DNA from: an uncultured Clostridia bacterium
Lineage (GTDB): Bacteria > Bacillota > Clostridia > TANB77 > CAG-508
Assembly (NCBI GenBank): GCA_947631315.1
Contig: CANRLA010000018.1
Location: 1-20,799 of the forward strand
Length of the DNA stretch: 20,799 nt
Direction: 5' to 3'
Shown here: positions 7,409-15,747 of the stretch, in pieces
Layout: every line of letters starts with the position of its first letter
Position numbering within the stretch: the stretch's first letter is position 1
Translations under genes and position numbers: made by a program
The notes under the pieces: model-generated
Seen by the model: the letters and a program-made list of their open reading frames with translations, nothing else
What the model was told of the DNA's origin: nothing
Database searches by the model: none

Positions 7409-9637
7409 TTAACTATTATTGTCGCCGTTATTGTCACCAATTCCACTATTATTGTCACTACCATTGTTTCCATTTCCACTATTATTGTTGCCGCTACCAT
7501 TATTTCCATTTCCACTATTATTTCTACCGCTGCCATTGTTTCCATTTCCACTGTTATTATTGCTGCCTCTTCCATTGTTTCTATTTCCACTGTTATTATT
7601 GCTGCCGCTACCATTGTTTCTATTTCCACTGTTATTATTGCTGCCTCTTCCATTGTTTCTGTTATTGCCGCTGTTATTATTATTTCTATCAATGTTAATT
7701 CTTATATTGTTTCTATTACTATTACTTCCTCTATTGTTGTTGTCCCCATTATTTGTATTATTACTATTACTATTATTGTTATAATTATGTCTGTTAATGT
7801 TATTTCTATCAGTAAATATGTTTCCAGTGAATCTTTGGAACGTACTGTATTCACTTATTCTTCCATCTTCTATATCTGATATTAATCTCTTAAATTGTTT
7901 TGGTATCTTCTTTTCATCTATTCCATTATCAATAAAACTTTGCTCCATTGATTGCATTATTTTTGCTAATTCTTCTTCTGCCTCAGTTTGTGGTTCTATA
8001 CTTCCATCTTTCAAATGTAATGCATTATTTACCAATTCCTCTTGAGTTATGTCAGGATTTTCATCTTTATATTTATTTACTGCTCTTGCAAGTTGATGTT
8101 TCATAATTCTATTTTGATTTGCTTTTCGCAAATTAGAGCCCATACTAGCCCCTGCCATCATTCCTGCAAATCCTGTTTTTGCATCTCCAAGTCCAAGTCC
8201 TAATCCTCCAAATACCATAGCCCCTGCAATTGAAGGAAGCACAGGATTTTTTCCCCAAATTGTTGACGCTACTTTTAATGCACCCTTGCCTACCGTTGCT
8301 GCACTTTTCTTCACAACACTTCCAATGCTATTTGTATTTTGACTTCCTGAACTTCCTCTTGTATCTGAAGAATCGCTTCCACTAGAATGTCCACTGTCTG
8401 AAGACCTTCTACTATTTGGATTATTACTTTGGTCACTATTTTGACCACCATTTCGACTACCGCTTTGACTACCATTTTGACGATTATTTTGGTTTTGACC
8501 TCTAGAGTTATTACTTGATGAATTGCCTTTACTTTTAGAGCCTCCGCCCCCGCCTGATTCTTTCTTGCCTGACATGACTTTATTTAACACAAGTCCTCCA
8601 ATGGCTGCATTTGCAACTGTTTTACCCATACTTTGACTCTCAAAGTGGAATATATGTTTCACAATTTCTTCAGATGTATATATAAATAGCATTATCATTA
8701 TCGCTATAACTGCATTAGCTAACCCTGCACCCTCTGCAAAACCGTGTTCTGATGTCAATTTAATTGCTGATTCAGCTAATACTCTATATGATATACAATG
8801 AAATGGCTGTATTAAAATATTATAAACATACTCTTTTAACCATACATTAAGGGCTTGCGATTTACCATCTCCCATTTTATCTATTGAATATGTAATAGTT
8901 ACAAGAGGAGAAATTACTATCAAAAATGCTAAAGTAATCATACGTTTTATATATGTAAGTAAAAATACGAAAGTAATAGATTGTAGCATCATATATATTA
9001 ATGCACACCCCATGCCTTCCGTGAATGAAGCAGTCAAAAATGATTGTGTTAAAAATTGATCTGTCATGCTTCCAAACCATGCGTCGCTTAATCCTGTTGA
9101 TAGTACATCAATAAACGCATTATTAATATTTATTGTAAATATCATTATATACTGCATAACAAATAAAAGTGCTAAGCTTGTAAGCCAATCATAAAGCATT
9201 GTTTTATATTTTGCTTTATCTTCTGCTATTGTAGATATTGCCATTCTAATACCAACATATACTGCAATTATTGCAAGCACAACTGCAGCAATATTTCTTA
9301 TTGATGTATACCAAATTGCAATATTTTCCCTAATTGTAAGTGCTACATCATTTGTTGTAGTATAATCAAAAAAGTTAATATCTATTAAAGGTACTTTATT
9401 AAATAAAATATCTTCTAAAGTTAGGCCTGCATTATCTATATTTGTAAAGAATCCTAAGATTATCTCTATTATTCCACCAATTATAAGTGGAAGAAATTTA
9501 GCAGGTAATAGCAGTACTCCAACAATTCCATCAATAGCGTCATCTATTCCAAAAGCATAACTTTTTGCCCCTAAACAAAACAACAGTATGAAGGTAATTA
9601 AAATTAAAGTTAAAATTTTCTTTTTCTTATTTTTCAT
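7409..9637 (-). CDS. VirB6/TrbL-like membrane channel protein 3 with Asn/Gly/Ser-rich tail
   Basis: Polytopic inner-membrane channel protein of the T4SS. It has 742 residues: N-terminal signal or first helix (8-24), hydrophobic segment 38-64, then the core shared with the two other copies in this operon: LEDILFNKVPLIDINFF (74-90), WYTSIRN (109-115), GIRMAISTIAEDKAKYK (129-145), several membrane helices, ISPLVTITYSIDKMGDGKSQ (242-261) and SEEIVKHIFHFE (322-333). After about 355 it becomes soluble: a GGGGGSKSKG linker, a long Q/N/S/G/R-rich stretch, a second small glycine-rich hydrophobic block (AGAMVFGGLGLGLGD), a charged helical region and finally a tail of near-perfect 12-13-residue repeats rich in N, G and S. 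The start follows AGGAGAG by seven bases. VirB6 family membership is inferred from the core pattern and gene order. Confidence 0.87.
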   Translation of the reverse strand: MKNKKKKILTLILITFILLFCLGAKSYAFGIDDAIDGIVGVLLLPAKFLPLIIGGIIEIILGFFTNIDNAGLTLEDILFNKVPLIDINFFDYTTTNDVALTIRENIAIWYTSIRNIAAVVLAIIAVYVGIRMAISTIAEDKAKYKTMLYDWLTSLALLFVMQYIMIFTININNAFIDVLSTGLSDAWFGSMTDQFLTQSFLTASFTEGMGCALIYMMLQSITFVFLLTYIKRMITLAFLIVISPLVTITYSIDKMGDGKSQALNVWLKEYVYNILIQPFHCISYRVLAESAIKLTSEHGFAEGAGLANAVIAIMIMLFIYTSEEIVKHIFHFESQSMGKTVANAAIGGLVLNKVMSGKKESGGGGGSKSKGNSSSNNSRGQNQNNRQNGSQSGSRNGGQNSDQSNNPNSRRSSDSGHSSGSDSSDTRGSSGSQNTNSIGSVVKKSAATVGKGALKVASTIWGKNPVLPSIAGAMVFGGLGLGLGDAKTGFAGMMAGASMGSNLRKANQNRIMKHQLARAVNKYKDENPDITQEELVNNALHLKDGSIEPQTEAEEELAKIMQSMEQSFIDNGIDEKKIPKQFKRLISDIEDGRISEYSTFQRFTGNIFTDRNNINRHNYNNNSNSNNTNNGDNNNRGSNSNRNNIRINIDRNNNNSGNNRNNGRGSNNNSGNRNNGSGSNNNSGNRNNGRGSNNNSGNGNNGSGRNNSGNGNNGSGNNNSGNGNNGSDNNSGIGDNNGDNNS
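7461..7675. repeat. 36/39-bp tandem repeats coding the Asn/Gly/Ser tail of VirB6-like protein 3
   Basis: Five consecutive complete units beginning CCATTGTTTC or CCATTATTTC on the plus strand, of 36, 36, 39, 39 and 39 bases (7461-7496, 7497-7532, 7533-7571, 7572-7610, 7611-7649), followed by a partial unit. Units three to five are nearly identical. All lengths are multiples of three and the repeat stays in the coding frame, giving the 13-residue pattern RGSNNNSGNRNNG on the minus strand. Confidence 0.9.
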
Positions 9638-9718
9638 TTATTTTCTCTCCTATTTTAGACAATGCTTTACATTTATGTTTTAGATTAATTTACTTTTTAA
9701 AAATAATATTATTTATAT

Positions 9719-11923
9719 TTATAATGTATCAATATAATTTTCTATATCTATTACTTCTGTTGTTTCATCTTCTGTAATGTCATACAACGATGCAAATAAT
9801 TTGTTGTTGTCTTTTTCAAGTCTATTTATTAAGTTTATTTCATTTGTAAATCTGTTGCTACCAATATTGCTCCTTACTGATTTTCTTATTACAGATGCCA
9901 TTTTTTTCATATTTTCTTTTTTATCAGTACCATATTTCTTATTATCTAAATCTCTTTTTGCTTGTTCTATTATTTCACTTTTTTGTCTTTCATCTAGTTT
10001 GCTACCTCTACTAATTATGCCTACTACATAATTTACCATTTCAATTTTGGTATGTTCGTCAATTTTTGCTACATCCATGTCTTTATTTTCTGTTTCTTCC
10101 ATATAGCCTTTCATATATTTTTCTACTTTTTTAACACTTGACATATAGTGTGCTTTCATTACACTCTTTGCAATTTTCTTCGTTGCTTCATCATATTTTT
10201 CTATTTCACTTTCAATTTCATTCAAAGTATCATTTACTTCTAGCATAGTATTTATTGTATCTTCAATCTTTTGATTTTTCTTCTTTTCAGATTTTTGTTG
10301 TTCTATTCTATTTATATATTGTCCAAGCGTTATTACATTTGCAGCTTTGTCTGCCAAACTATATTTTTGAGTTTGCTGTGCTTTTCCATTTTCTATAAGA
10401 TTACTTATTCCTGAAGAAAATAATCCTATTCCAGTTTCAGGATTTAATACCATTACTGGTACTGCTAATACAACACTTCCAATTCCCGTTATATTATTTT
10501 TTATAAATTTATAATTTCCCTTAAATACTGCTCTATTTTGTTCCTTTCTAAGTTTTAAAGTTTGTTTTGCTACATTTCCAGCTGAACCTTTTCTTCTTGA
10601 AGCTTTTTTCAGAATCAAAATTTTATTTTTTTCATTTATTCTTCTATTTATTGTTGCTTTTATAACTCCATTACTCGTTCTAGAATTTCCTGTATTACTT
10701 CCTGCATTATTTCCTGTATTTCTTCCTGTATTTCTTCCTGAATTATTTCCTGAATTATTTCCTGAATTGCTTGATGTACTGTTTTCTAATCTATTAATTA
10801 TTCTGTTATTTATAGATAAGATAGTATTATCTACAGAATTTAAAGCATTATTTCTTACATTTTCTGTCTTATTTTTTATGGTTCTTAGTTTTGGAGAGTA
10901 GGATAGAACTTTCATTTTATGTCCAACAAATTTTGTACCTCTTTTTGCCATTTTTACTGCTCCATATGTATAATATACACCTGCTAGACTTTCTTCCTTT
11001 TTAAATGGCTTGTCTAAATCTTCTACATGTTTTTCAAACTTAAATATTCTTAATACTATTTTATCTGCACTTAGCATAAAGTTTAAAAATATTAATGAAA
11101 TAACAAATCCAGTAAGATTCTCAGTAGAAATATCTAGAGATATACCTACTAAACTTGTATATAATAATGCGTGAACAGATTGTATTAATACATTTGCTGA
11201 AAATTGATATAACCATTCAGAAAAAGCCTTACTCTTTTTCCCAGTTGCACTATCAAAAGCGTATTTTGCAGATATAATTGGAGCTAAAACAATTAATACT
11301 AATACTGTAAATGTACGTTTTATATATACCCAACAAAATCTGATAAATACTATTATCATTGTTATATACATAAACATACCTGTCATTCCAATAGAATATC
11401 TAATATCATATGCTCTTGTTCTGATTGTTTCATACATTTGGCTTTCTGATGAACTTCCCTTGCTAAACATACTTACAAGTAAATCATTAAGATTAAGAAC
11501 AATAATCAATACATAATTTATTGAAAACAATATAATTATACTTTTTAACCAACCTATTAAGAATTCTTTATATTTGGCTCTGTCTGATGCAACAGTTGCT
11601 ATTGCCATCCTTAGTCCAGTATAAACTAATAATATTCCTAATAGTATAGCTACTACATTTCTTATAGAAACATACCATGTTGCAATAACGGTTCTTATCG
11701 TGCTTACTATAGAGTTATCCTTAATATCTTCTCCACCTGCTGTATCAGAAAATACATTAATATCAAATAATGGTACTCTATTATATACTATATCTTCAAT
11801 TGTATATTTTTTATATTCCTCATCTTTTGATTCTGTTGCTATTGCACTATTGGGTATCAAAACAACTATGAAAAATACAGTCAATAGAGCTATGTATATA
11901 AATCTTTTTAATGTATGCTTCAT
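9719..11923 (-). CDS. VirB6/TrbL-like membrane channel protein 2 with long charged C-terminal region
   Basis: Second VirB6-like polytopic protein, 734 residues. Signal peptide or first helix 8-29, then the common core: YTIEDIVYNRVPLFDINVF (40-58), ATWYVSIRN (81-89), GLRMAIATVASDRAKYKE (103-120), membrane helices up to about 295, IVLAPIISAKYAFDSATGKK (211-230) and ADKIVLRIFKFEKH (286-299). Unlike copies 1 and 3 it lacks the additional hydrophobic segment between signal peptide and core; a comparable segment occurs in the open frame just upstream. From about 300 it is soluble: basic, an S/N/G/T repeat (about 385-412), a small hydrophobic hairpin (IGSVVLAVPVMVLNPETGIG), then about 230 residues of charged helix, probably a cytoplasmic docking or assembly region. 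AAAGGAGGG precedes the ATG. VirB6-like proteins with large soluble tails are known from other T4SSs. Confidence 0.85.
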   Translation of the reverse strand: MKHTLKRFIYIALLTVFFIVVLIPNSAIATESKDEEYKKYTIEDIVYNRVPLFDINVFSDTAGGEDIKDNSIVSTIRTVIATWYVSIRNVVAILLGILLVYTGLRMAIATVASDRAKYKEFLIGWLKSIIILFSINYVLIIVLNLNDLLVSMFSKGSSSESQMYETIRTRAYDIRYSIGMTGMFMYITMIIVFIRFCWVYIKRTFTVLVLIVLAPIISAKYAFDSATGKKSKAFSEWLYQFSANVLIQSVHALLYTSLVGISLDISTENLTGFVISLIFLNFMLSADKIVLRIFKFEKHVEDLDKPFKKEESLAGVYYTYGAVKMAKRGTKFVGHKMKVLSYSPKLRTIKNKTENVRNNALNSVDNTILSINNRIINRLENSTSSNSGNNSGNNSGRNTGRNTGNNAGSNTGNSRTSNGVIKATINRRINEKNKILILKKASRRKGSAGNVAKQTLKLRKEQNRAVFKGNYKFIKNNITGIGSVVLAVPVMVLNPETGIGLFSSGISNLIENGKAQQTQKYSLADKAANVITLGQYINRIEQQKSEKKKNQKIEDTINTMLEVNDTLNEIESEIEKYDEATKKIAKSVMKAHYMSSVKKVEKYMKGYMEETENKDMDVAKIDEHTKIEMVNYVVGIISRGSKLDERQKSEIIEQAKRDLDNKKYGTDKKENMKKMASVIRKSVRSNIGSNRFTNEINLINRLEKDNNKLFASLYDITEDETTEVIDIENYIDTL
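10686..10769. repeat. seven 12-bp tandem repeats in VirB6-like gene 2
   Basis: Seven consecutive 12-base units with consensus TTCCTGAATTAT (variants TTCCTGTATTTC, TTCCTGCATTAT) lie in frame and code for four-residue units such as NNSG, RNTG and NNAG on the minus strand. They give the second VirB6-like protein an Asn/Gly/Ser/Thr-rich hinge, similar in composition but not in unit length to the tail repeats of copy 3. Confidence 0.85.
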
Positions 11924-11961
11924 AGTTATTTTTTCCCTCCTTTATTATATATTACAACATT

Positions 11962-12390
11962 TTATATTCCATTATTTATAGTATTATCTTCCAAGCTATT
12001 ATTTATAATGTTATCTACTAATCCAGTATTTATAATATTATCTCCTAAGTTATTATTTACTAAATTTAATATATCATTTACCATTCCTTCAACTATGGCA
12101 GTCCATCCAACGATAGCACCTTTTATTCCTTGTAACATTATTCCTAAAATATAATCTATAAATTGAGAAAATTTTGAAAATAACCATACAGATAATTTCT
12201 TTTCTCCATTGTATTCCATTTTTGAAGGATTTCCTGAAAAATCAAATTCCAAGCTATCTAGGTCAATTGGGTTGTCATCTGTATTATCAGCTTGTCCTTG
12301 TGGATTAAAGTTTGAAACAGACCAGTTTCCCATTCCTCCCCCGACTCGGAAAAACTGTTGGAGTATGTCCATCACTTTGAAGATGACCAA
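11962..12390 (-). CDS. hydrophobic tail segment, probably the frame-shifted C terminus of the NlpC/P60 protein
   Basis: Open frame overlapping the last 86 bases of the NlpC/P60 gene in the +1 frame. Its first about 16 codons look like shadow of the upstream gene, whereas from GGGMGNWSVSNF onward it reads like real protein: an acidic linker (36-52), an amphipathic to hydrophobic stretch (about 66-109, WLFSKFSQFIDYILGIMLQG) and a repetitive end. Dropping one G from the G5 run at 12342-12338 joins it to NlpC/P60 as a single 301-residue protein. The only starts of its own are TTG at 12390 (with AGGAG at five bases, but inside the conserved IRRIV codons) and ATG at 12333 with an unusably close GGAGG. 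The hydrophobic stretch resembles the segment before the core in VirB6-like copies 1 and 3, which copy 2, the next gene, lacks. Frameshift, sequencing error or programmed shift cannot be separated here. Confidence 0.55.
   Translation of the reverse strand: MVIFKVMDILQQFFRVGGGMGNWSVSNFNPQGQADNTDDNPIDLDSLEFDFSGNPSKMEYNGEKKLSVWLFSKFSQFIDYILGIMLQGIKGAIVGWTAIVEGMVNDILNLVNNNLGDNIINTGLVDNIINNSLEDNTINNGI
11971..12051. repeat. three 27-bp tandem repeats
   Basis: Three consecutive 27-base units (11971-11997, 11998-12024, 12025-12051), about 75 per cent identical, begin ATTATTTAT or AGTATTTAT on the plus strand. In the minus-strand open frame they code for nine-residue units of the type LVDNIINNS, forming the extreme C terminus of the predicted NlpC/P60 tail. 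Confidence 0.75.
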
Positions 12391-12868
12391 CTATTCTCCT
12401 AATTGTTATAATTTGATCAACTCTTACATCACTTAGAATTGTTCCAACTTTTGGAGTTGAAGTATTAACCCATTGTCCATTTCCAGCATAAATTCCAGTA
12501 TGTCTTCCTGTACCACTACGACTTGAATGAGTAATTATTACATCACCAAGCTGAACATCACTCCAAGATACAGGAGCTCCCACACCTAGTAAATAATCTG
12601 TTCCATGATCTAAATATATACCAAATTGCTTATATATTTGCATAACAAATCCAGAACAATCAGCTCCAGATGTTAAACTTTCACCACCCCATACATACGG
12701 AGTTACTCCAACCCATTGTTTTGCATATTCAACAATTTTAGATTGAAGTTCGGTTATAAGTGTATCAGCATAAACAGCATTTTTTTCAGGAATTGCTGAA
12801 AAAACTACTAAACTAATAGCAAGTAATATCAAAATTATTTTGGTTATAATAGTTTTTAGTTTTTTCAT
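12305..12868 (-). CDS. secreted NlpC/P60 peptidoglycan endopeptidase (apparently frame-shifted 3' end)
   Basis: Cysteine peptidase that cuts peptidoglycan stem peptides, here probably opening the wall for the T4SS. It has a signal peptide (about 1-35, ending VYADT) followed directly by the NlpC/P60 domain (about 38-160): YVWGGESLTSGADCSGF with catalytic C71, GRHTGIYAGNGQWVN with H123, and N135 at the usual position of the third polar residue. The domain ends at IRRIV (156-160), as is common. The remaining 27 residues turn into an unconvincing sequence ending LVCFKL, while the neighbouring frame carries a plausible continuation, so a one-base shift at the G5 run 12342-12338 is suspected. AAAGGATG precedes the ATG. 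Many Gram-positive conjugation systems carry an NlpC/P60 domain within a two-domain hydrolase; here it stands without a lysozyme-like domain. Confidence 0.9.
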   Translation of the reverse strand: MKKLKTIITKIILILLAISLVVFSAIPEKNAVYADTLITELQSKIVEYAKQWVGVTPYVWGGESLTSGADCSGFVMQIYKQFGIYLDHGTDYLLGVGAPVSWSDVQLGDVIITHSSRSGTGRHTGIYAGNGQWVNTSTPKVGTILSDVRVDQIITIRRIVGHLQSDGHTPTVFPSRGRNGKLVCFKL

Positions 12869-12955
12869 TTTTACATCCTTTAATCTTGTATTTCTATATT
12901 TTTATAAAATATTTGATTTTGCGATTTTAATATTTTTTATAAATTGCTTTTTATT

Positions 12956-14467
12956 TTAGTTAATAGCTACTTGGACACTTGTATTATCATAATATATTGT
13001 GTTATTTTCTACTCTATCTATAATACATTCGCCTTCTACATCTATGATTTTTGCATTTTGCATTGTATAAGCATTTTCTACATATATTCCATCATTTGCT
13101 ATACCATATACAAATAAGTTATTTGTTAAATTATATATACCTGTTGCATTCTGAACCCTAAGTTCAAAGTCAGGATAATTTTTATAAATTGAATAAAATG
13201 TATATACATTATATGTATCATTATAATAAACAGAAAATTCTTCACTTTGAGCAAATTTACCTTTTTCTACATCTACTATATCCATCGGTTCTCTAGTATA
13301 AATATCTTCATTTGCTCTATCTAGCTCATCATCAAATACTAAATTTCTTTCTAAATTTAAGTATGTATTTTGTGGTAATTTCTTGTTTGTCTTTATATCA
13401 TCTATTGAGATATCTTCTGTAACATTTCCTATAAAGTTGTTATATATTGTAATTCCATTTTTTATATTATTTCCAAAAGAGATTTCAAAACCTCTTAATG
13501 GATATTTTATATTCACATAATCGTTTTCCTGTGTATATATTGAATAATCAGGATAAAGTTCAGTTAGTTCCGATAAAAAAGTATTGTAATCTTTGTCTTT
13601 AAATAATTTAGTTGTTAAACTTGCAAACTTTTTATTTTCATCTTCATTATATTCATCTAATCTATATACTGAAATTTCTCCATCTGAGAAAAATGCATAT
13701 ATATTTTCTAACTTATATCCTATTACTTCCATTTCTGAGTAATCTTCGTAAGTAGGAGTTCCTAATACATTTCTTATTTCTTCATTTGTCATTCCAACTG
13801 TAATTCCTTGTAGTACATCGCCTTGATAATTTTTGATAAAAACAATATTATAAATTTTGTTATTAACTGTCCTTATCTTATATCCATTATTCCAATATAC
13901 ATCATAGTTTTCGTAATTTGACGTTTTTTGCCCAAGATTTACATTTCTTCTAATCCAATTATTATTTATCATTGATTGTAATTCTTGTGATACAATATTT
14001 ACGTTGGTAATGTTTTCTTCTTTTTTATTATTTAATGTATATAAAGATTTTATATTTTCAAAATAATTATTCATATCATTTATTGTATAATTAATTGTTT
14101 TATCTTTATTTACATTAACTCTTACAATTAGATTCCTTTCTTCATCAATTAATCTATAATTATCTAGAATTTTTAAACTTACTAATTTTATTATATTTTC
14201 ATATTCTCCTTTATTTTCATTTCCGTTTTCATCAATTGGATTATCCATAAACGATAAATATATATCTTTTGAGTAACCATCTTCTTGAGAATTTTTAGTA
14301 CTTTTATATTCGCAACCATAATATTCTACTAATTCTTTTATGGTAGCAAAATCATCGATAGAATTATATTCTTTATTCTTATTTATTAAATATGAAAATA
14401 AGTTTCCTAATATTAAAAGTAAAATTATAACTATAATAATTATTATTAATTTCTTTTTTTTCTTCAT
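12956..14467 (-). CDS. membrane-anchored protein of unknown role with a BamE/SmpA-like segment
   Basis: No confident family. The 503-residue protein has a lysine-rich start, one membrane helix (7-26) and a long outside part. Residues 219-268 (QGITVGMTNEEIRNVLGTP, then a short strand ending FFSDGEISVYRL) have the G-T-VGM-EEI...LG.P pattern of BamE/SmpA-type small domains, which mediate protein contacts at the envelope. The remainder is rich in N, D, Y and I, with many predicted short beta strands and no catalytic motif I can identify. ATGGAA-type ribosome site upstream; 78 and 87 bases to its neighbours, between VirB6-like copy 1 and the NlpC/P60 gene. Its membership of the secretion system is inferred from this position alone. 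It might be an outer scaffold or a substrate-facing component. Confidence 0.7.
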   Translation of the reverse strand: MKKKKKLIIIIIVIILLLILGNLFSYLINKNKEYNSIDDFATIKELVEYYGCEYKSTKNSQEDGYSKDIYLSFMDNPIDENGNENKGEYENIIKLVSLKILDNYRLIDEERNLIVRVNVNKDKTINYTINDMNNYFENIKSLYTLNNKKEENITNVNIVSQELQSMINNNWIRRNVNLGQKTSNYENYDVYWNNGYKIRTVNNKIYNIVFIKNYQGDVLQGITVGMTNEEIRNVLGTPTYEDYSEMEVIGYKLENIYAFFSDGEISVYRLDEYNEDENKKFASLTTKLFKDKDYNTFLSELTELYPDYSIYTQENDYVNIKYPLRGFEISFGNNIKNGITIYNNFIGNVTEDISIDDIKTNKKLPQNTYLNLERNLVFDDELDRANEDIYTREPMDIVDVEKGKFAQSEEFSVYYNDTYNVYTFYSIYKNYPDFELRVQNATGIYNLTNNLFVYGIANDGIYVENAYTMQNAKIIDVEGECIIDRVENNTIYYDNTSVQVAIN

Positions 14468-14545
14468 ATTAATTCCATTTCTTTCTTGTTTTTCTTAAAA
14501 AGTTTTATATTCGTTATGAAAGTTTAATGACTTTATATTTATTAT

Positions 14546-15709
14546 TTATCCGAATTTCGGTAACTTCGTTTCAGAGATTCCTTTTGCAAATTTAGGTTTA
14601 ATCTTTAATAAGTTTCTTACTATCTTTTCACCCCTTCCTAATGATGCTAAGAATATTATTCCTATTAAAGGGGCTTGGTTTATTATTTCTCCCGCTGAGA
14701 ATATAAATATAATATATAAACCTAAATGTATAGATTGTAAAAATATCTCCATTGTAATTTCTGTAAACCAATTTTTAAATGCCTGCGCTCTTCCATCACC
14801 TAATCTATCTAATGGATATGTTAAACATACAAGTGGTGCAATAACAATATAAAATCCTACTCTTAATACCCTCATAAAATACATTATAAAAAATTTCATT
14901 TCATAATAAATAAGCATTGTATATGTAATTAAATATATTAATGTATTTGTAGCTCCCTTCACAGAATTAAGATTTGTATGTACATTATCTATTAACTGTT
15001 CTTCTACTCCTACGCTTGTTCCCTCTATATTTTGCATTTCTTTAATCATAAGACCATTTATTGTATCTGCTATATTTAATGCCATTATTACAAAAAAATG
15101 TAATAAAAATAGCAATGCTACACTTTCAATCCAAAATACTAACATTTTTTTATATTTTGCTTTACCATCTGCAACAGTGGAAATCGCCATTCTGATTGCT
15201 ATATACACTAAAACAATAGCTATAGCTACTGCTGATATATTTCTAATTGATATATACCAAGTTGCAACAGATTGTTTTATCTTATTTATTGCATCTGCAT
15301 TTTGAACTTCATCATCTTGTGTTTTGAAAAAGTTTATATCAAATATTGCATAATCATTTGATAATAATTTTTGTATTGTAAATACTTCGTTCATATTACC
15401 ACTTACAATATAAGACATTATTTTGTTTGCAAGATTTGGCAAAATTAATACTATACTTTGCAGAAAACTGGTTACACTATCTAACCAATTTGGATTTGAC
15501 TTTACCTCTGCTGAATTAGTTCCACCTTCTCCATTGGTTGTTACTTTTCCTTCTTCCATTATGCTATTATAATTTTCTTGAGTCTGTCCTGCTTCTTCTT
15601 CATGTATTGTTTCTGATTTTCCAAAGTCTGCCGATGTAGCATTAGATATAGGACTATATGAATTTAATATAACTAGCATAGTAAGTATGATTGCTATTGT
15701 TTTTTTCAT
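14546..15709 (-). CDS. VirB6/TrbL-like membrane channel protein 1
   Basis: Smallest of the three VirB6-like proteins, 387 residues and close to a classical VirB6 length. Signal peptide 1-25, acidic linker, hydrophobic segment 82-103, then the shared core: FTIQKLLSNDYAIFDINFF (110-128), ATWYISIRN (149-157), AIRMAISTVADGKAKYKK (171-188), membrane helices near 155-175, 190-212, 253-275, 277-300 and 320-355, the motif IAPLVCLTYPLDRLGDGRAQ (290-309) and GEKIVRNLLKIKPK (360-373), where it stops without the long soluble tails of the other two copies. GGGAG lies seven bases before the ATG. It directly follows VirB4 by 38 bases, the usual neighbour of virB6-type genes. Likely forms the membrane channel with, or instead of, the other copies. 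Confidence 0.87.
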   Translation of the reverse strand: MKKTIAIILTMLVILNSYSPISNATSADFGKSETIHEEEAGQTQENYNSIMEEGKVTTNGEGGTNSAEVKSNPNWLDSVTSFLQSIVLILPNLANKIMSYIVSGNMNEVFTIQKLLSNDYAIFDINFFKTQDDEVQNADAINKIKQSVATWYISIRNISAVAIAIVLVYIAIRMAISTVADGKAKYKKMLVFWIESVALLFLLHFFVIMALNIADTINGLMIKEMQNIEGTSVGVEEQLIDNVHTNLNSVKGATNTLIYLITYTMLIYYEMKFFIMYFMRVLRVGFYIVIAPLVCLTYPLDRLGDGRAQAFKNWFTEITMEIFLQSIHLGLYIIFIFSAGEIINQAPLIGIIFLASLGRGEKIVRNLLKIKPKFAKGISETKLPKFG

Positions 15710-15747
15710 TAAAATACTCCCTATTTTAATAAGTAAGATTTTATTTA

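Noticed and set aside
7461..7675. Possible CRISPR array
   Set aside because: The repeats abut without unique spacers, stay in the coding frame and translate into a regular Asn/Gly/Ser tail.
7333..7879. Several overlapping plus-strand and other-frame open frames (up to 163 codons) near the VirB6-like gene 3 tail
   Set aside because: They consist of monotonous S/I/T/V, L/P or C/Y/H strings created by reading the 36/39-bp repeat array in other frames and have no credible start context.
12330..12345. Independent start of the NlpC/P60 tail at ATG 12333
   Set aside because: The GGAGG is only one base from the ATG, too close for initiation, and the joined reading with NlpC/P60 explains the sequence better.
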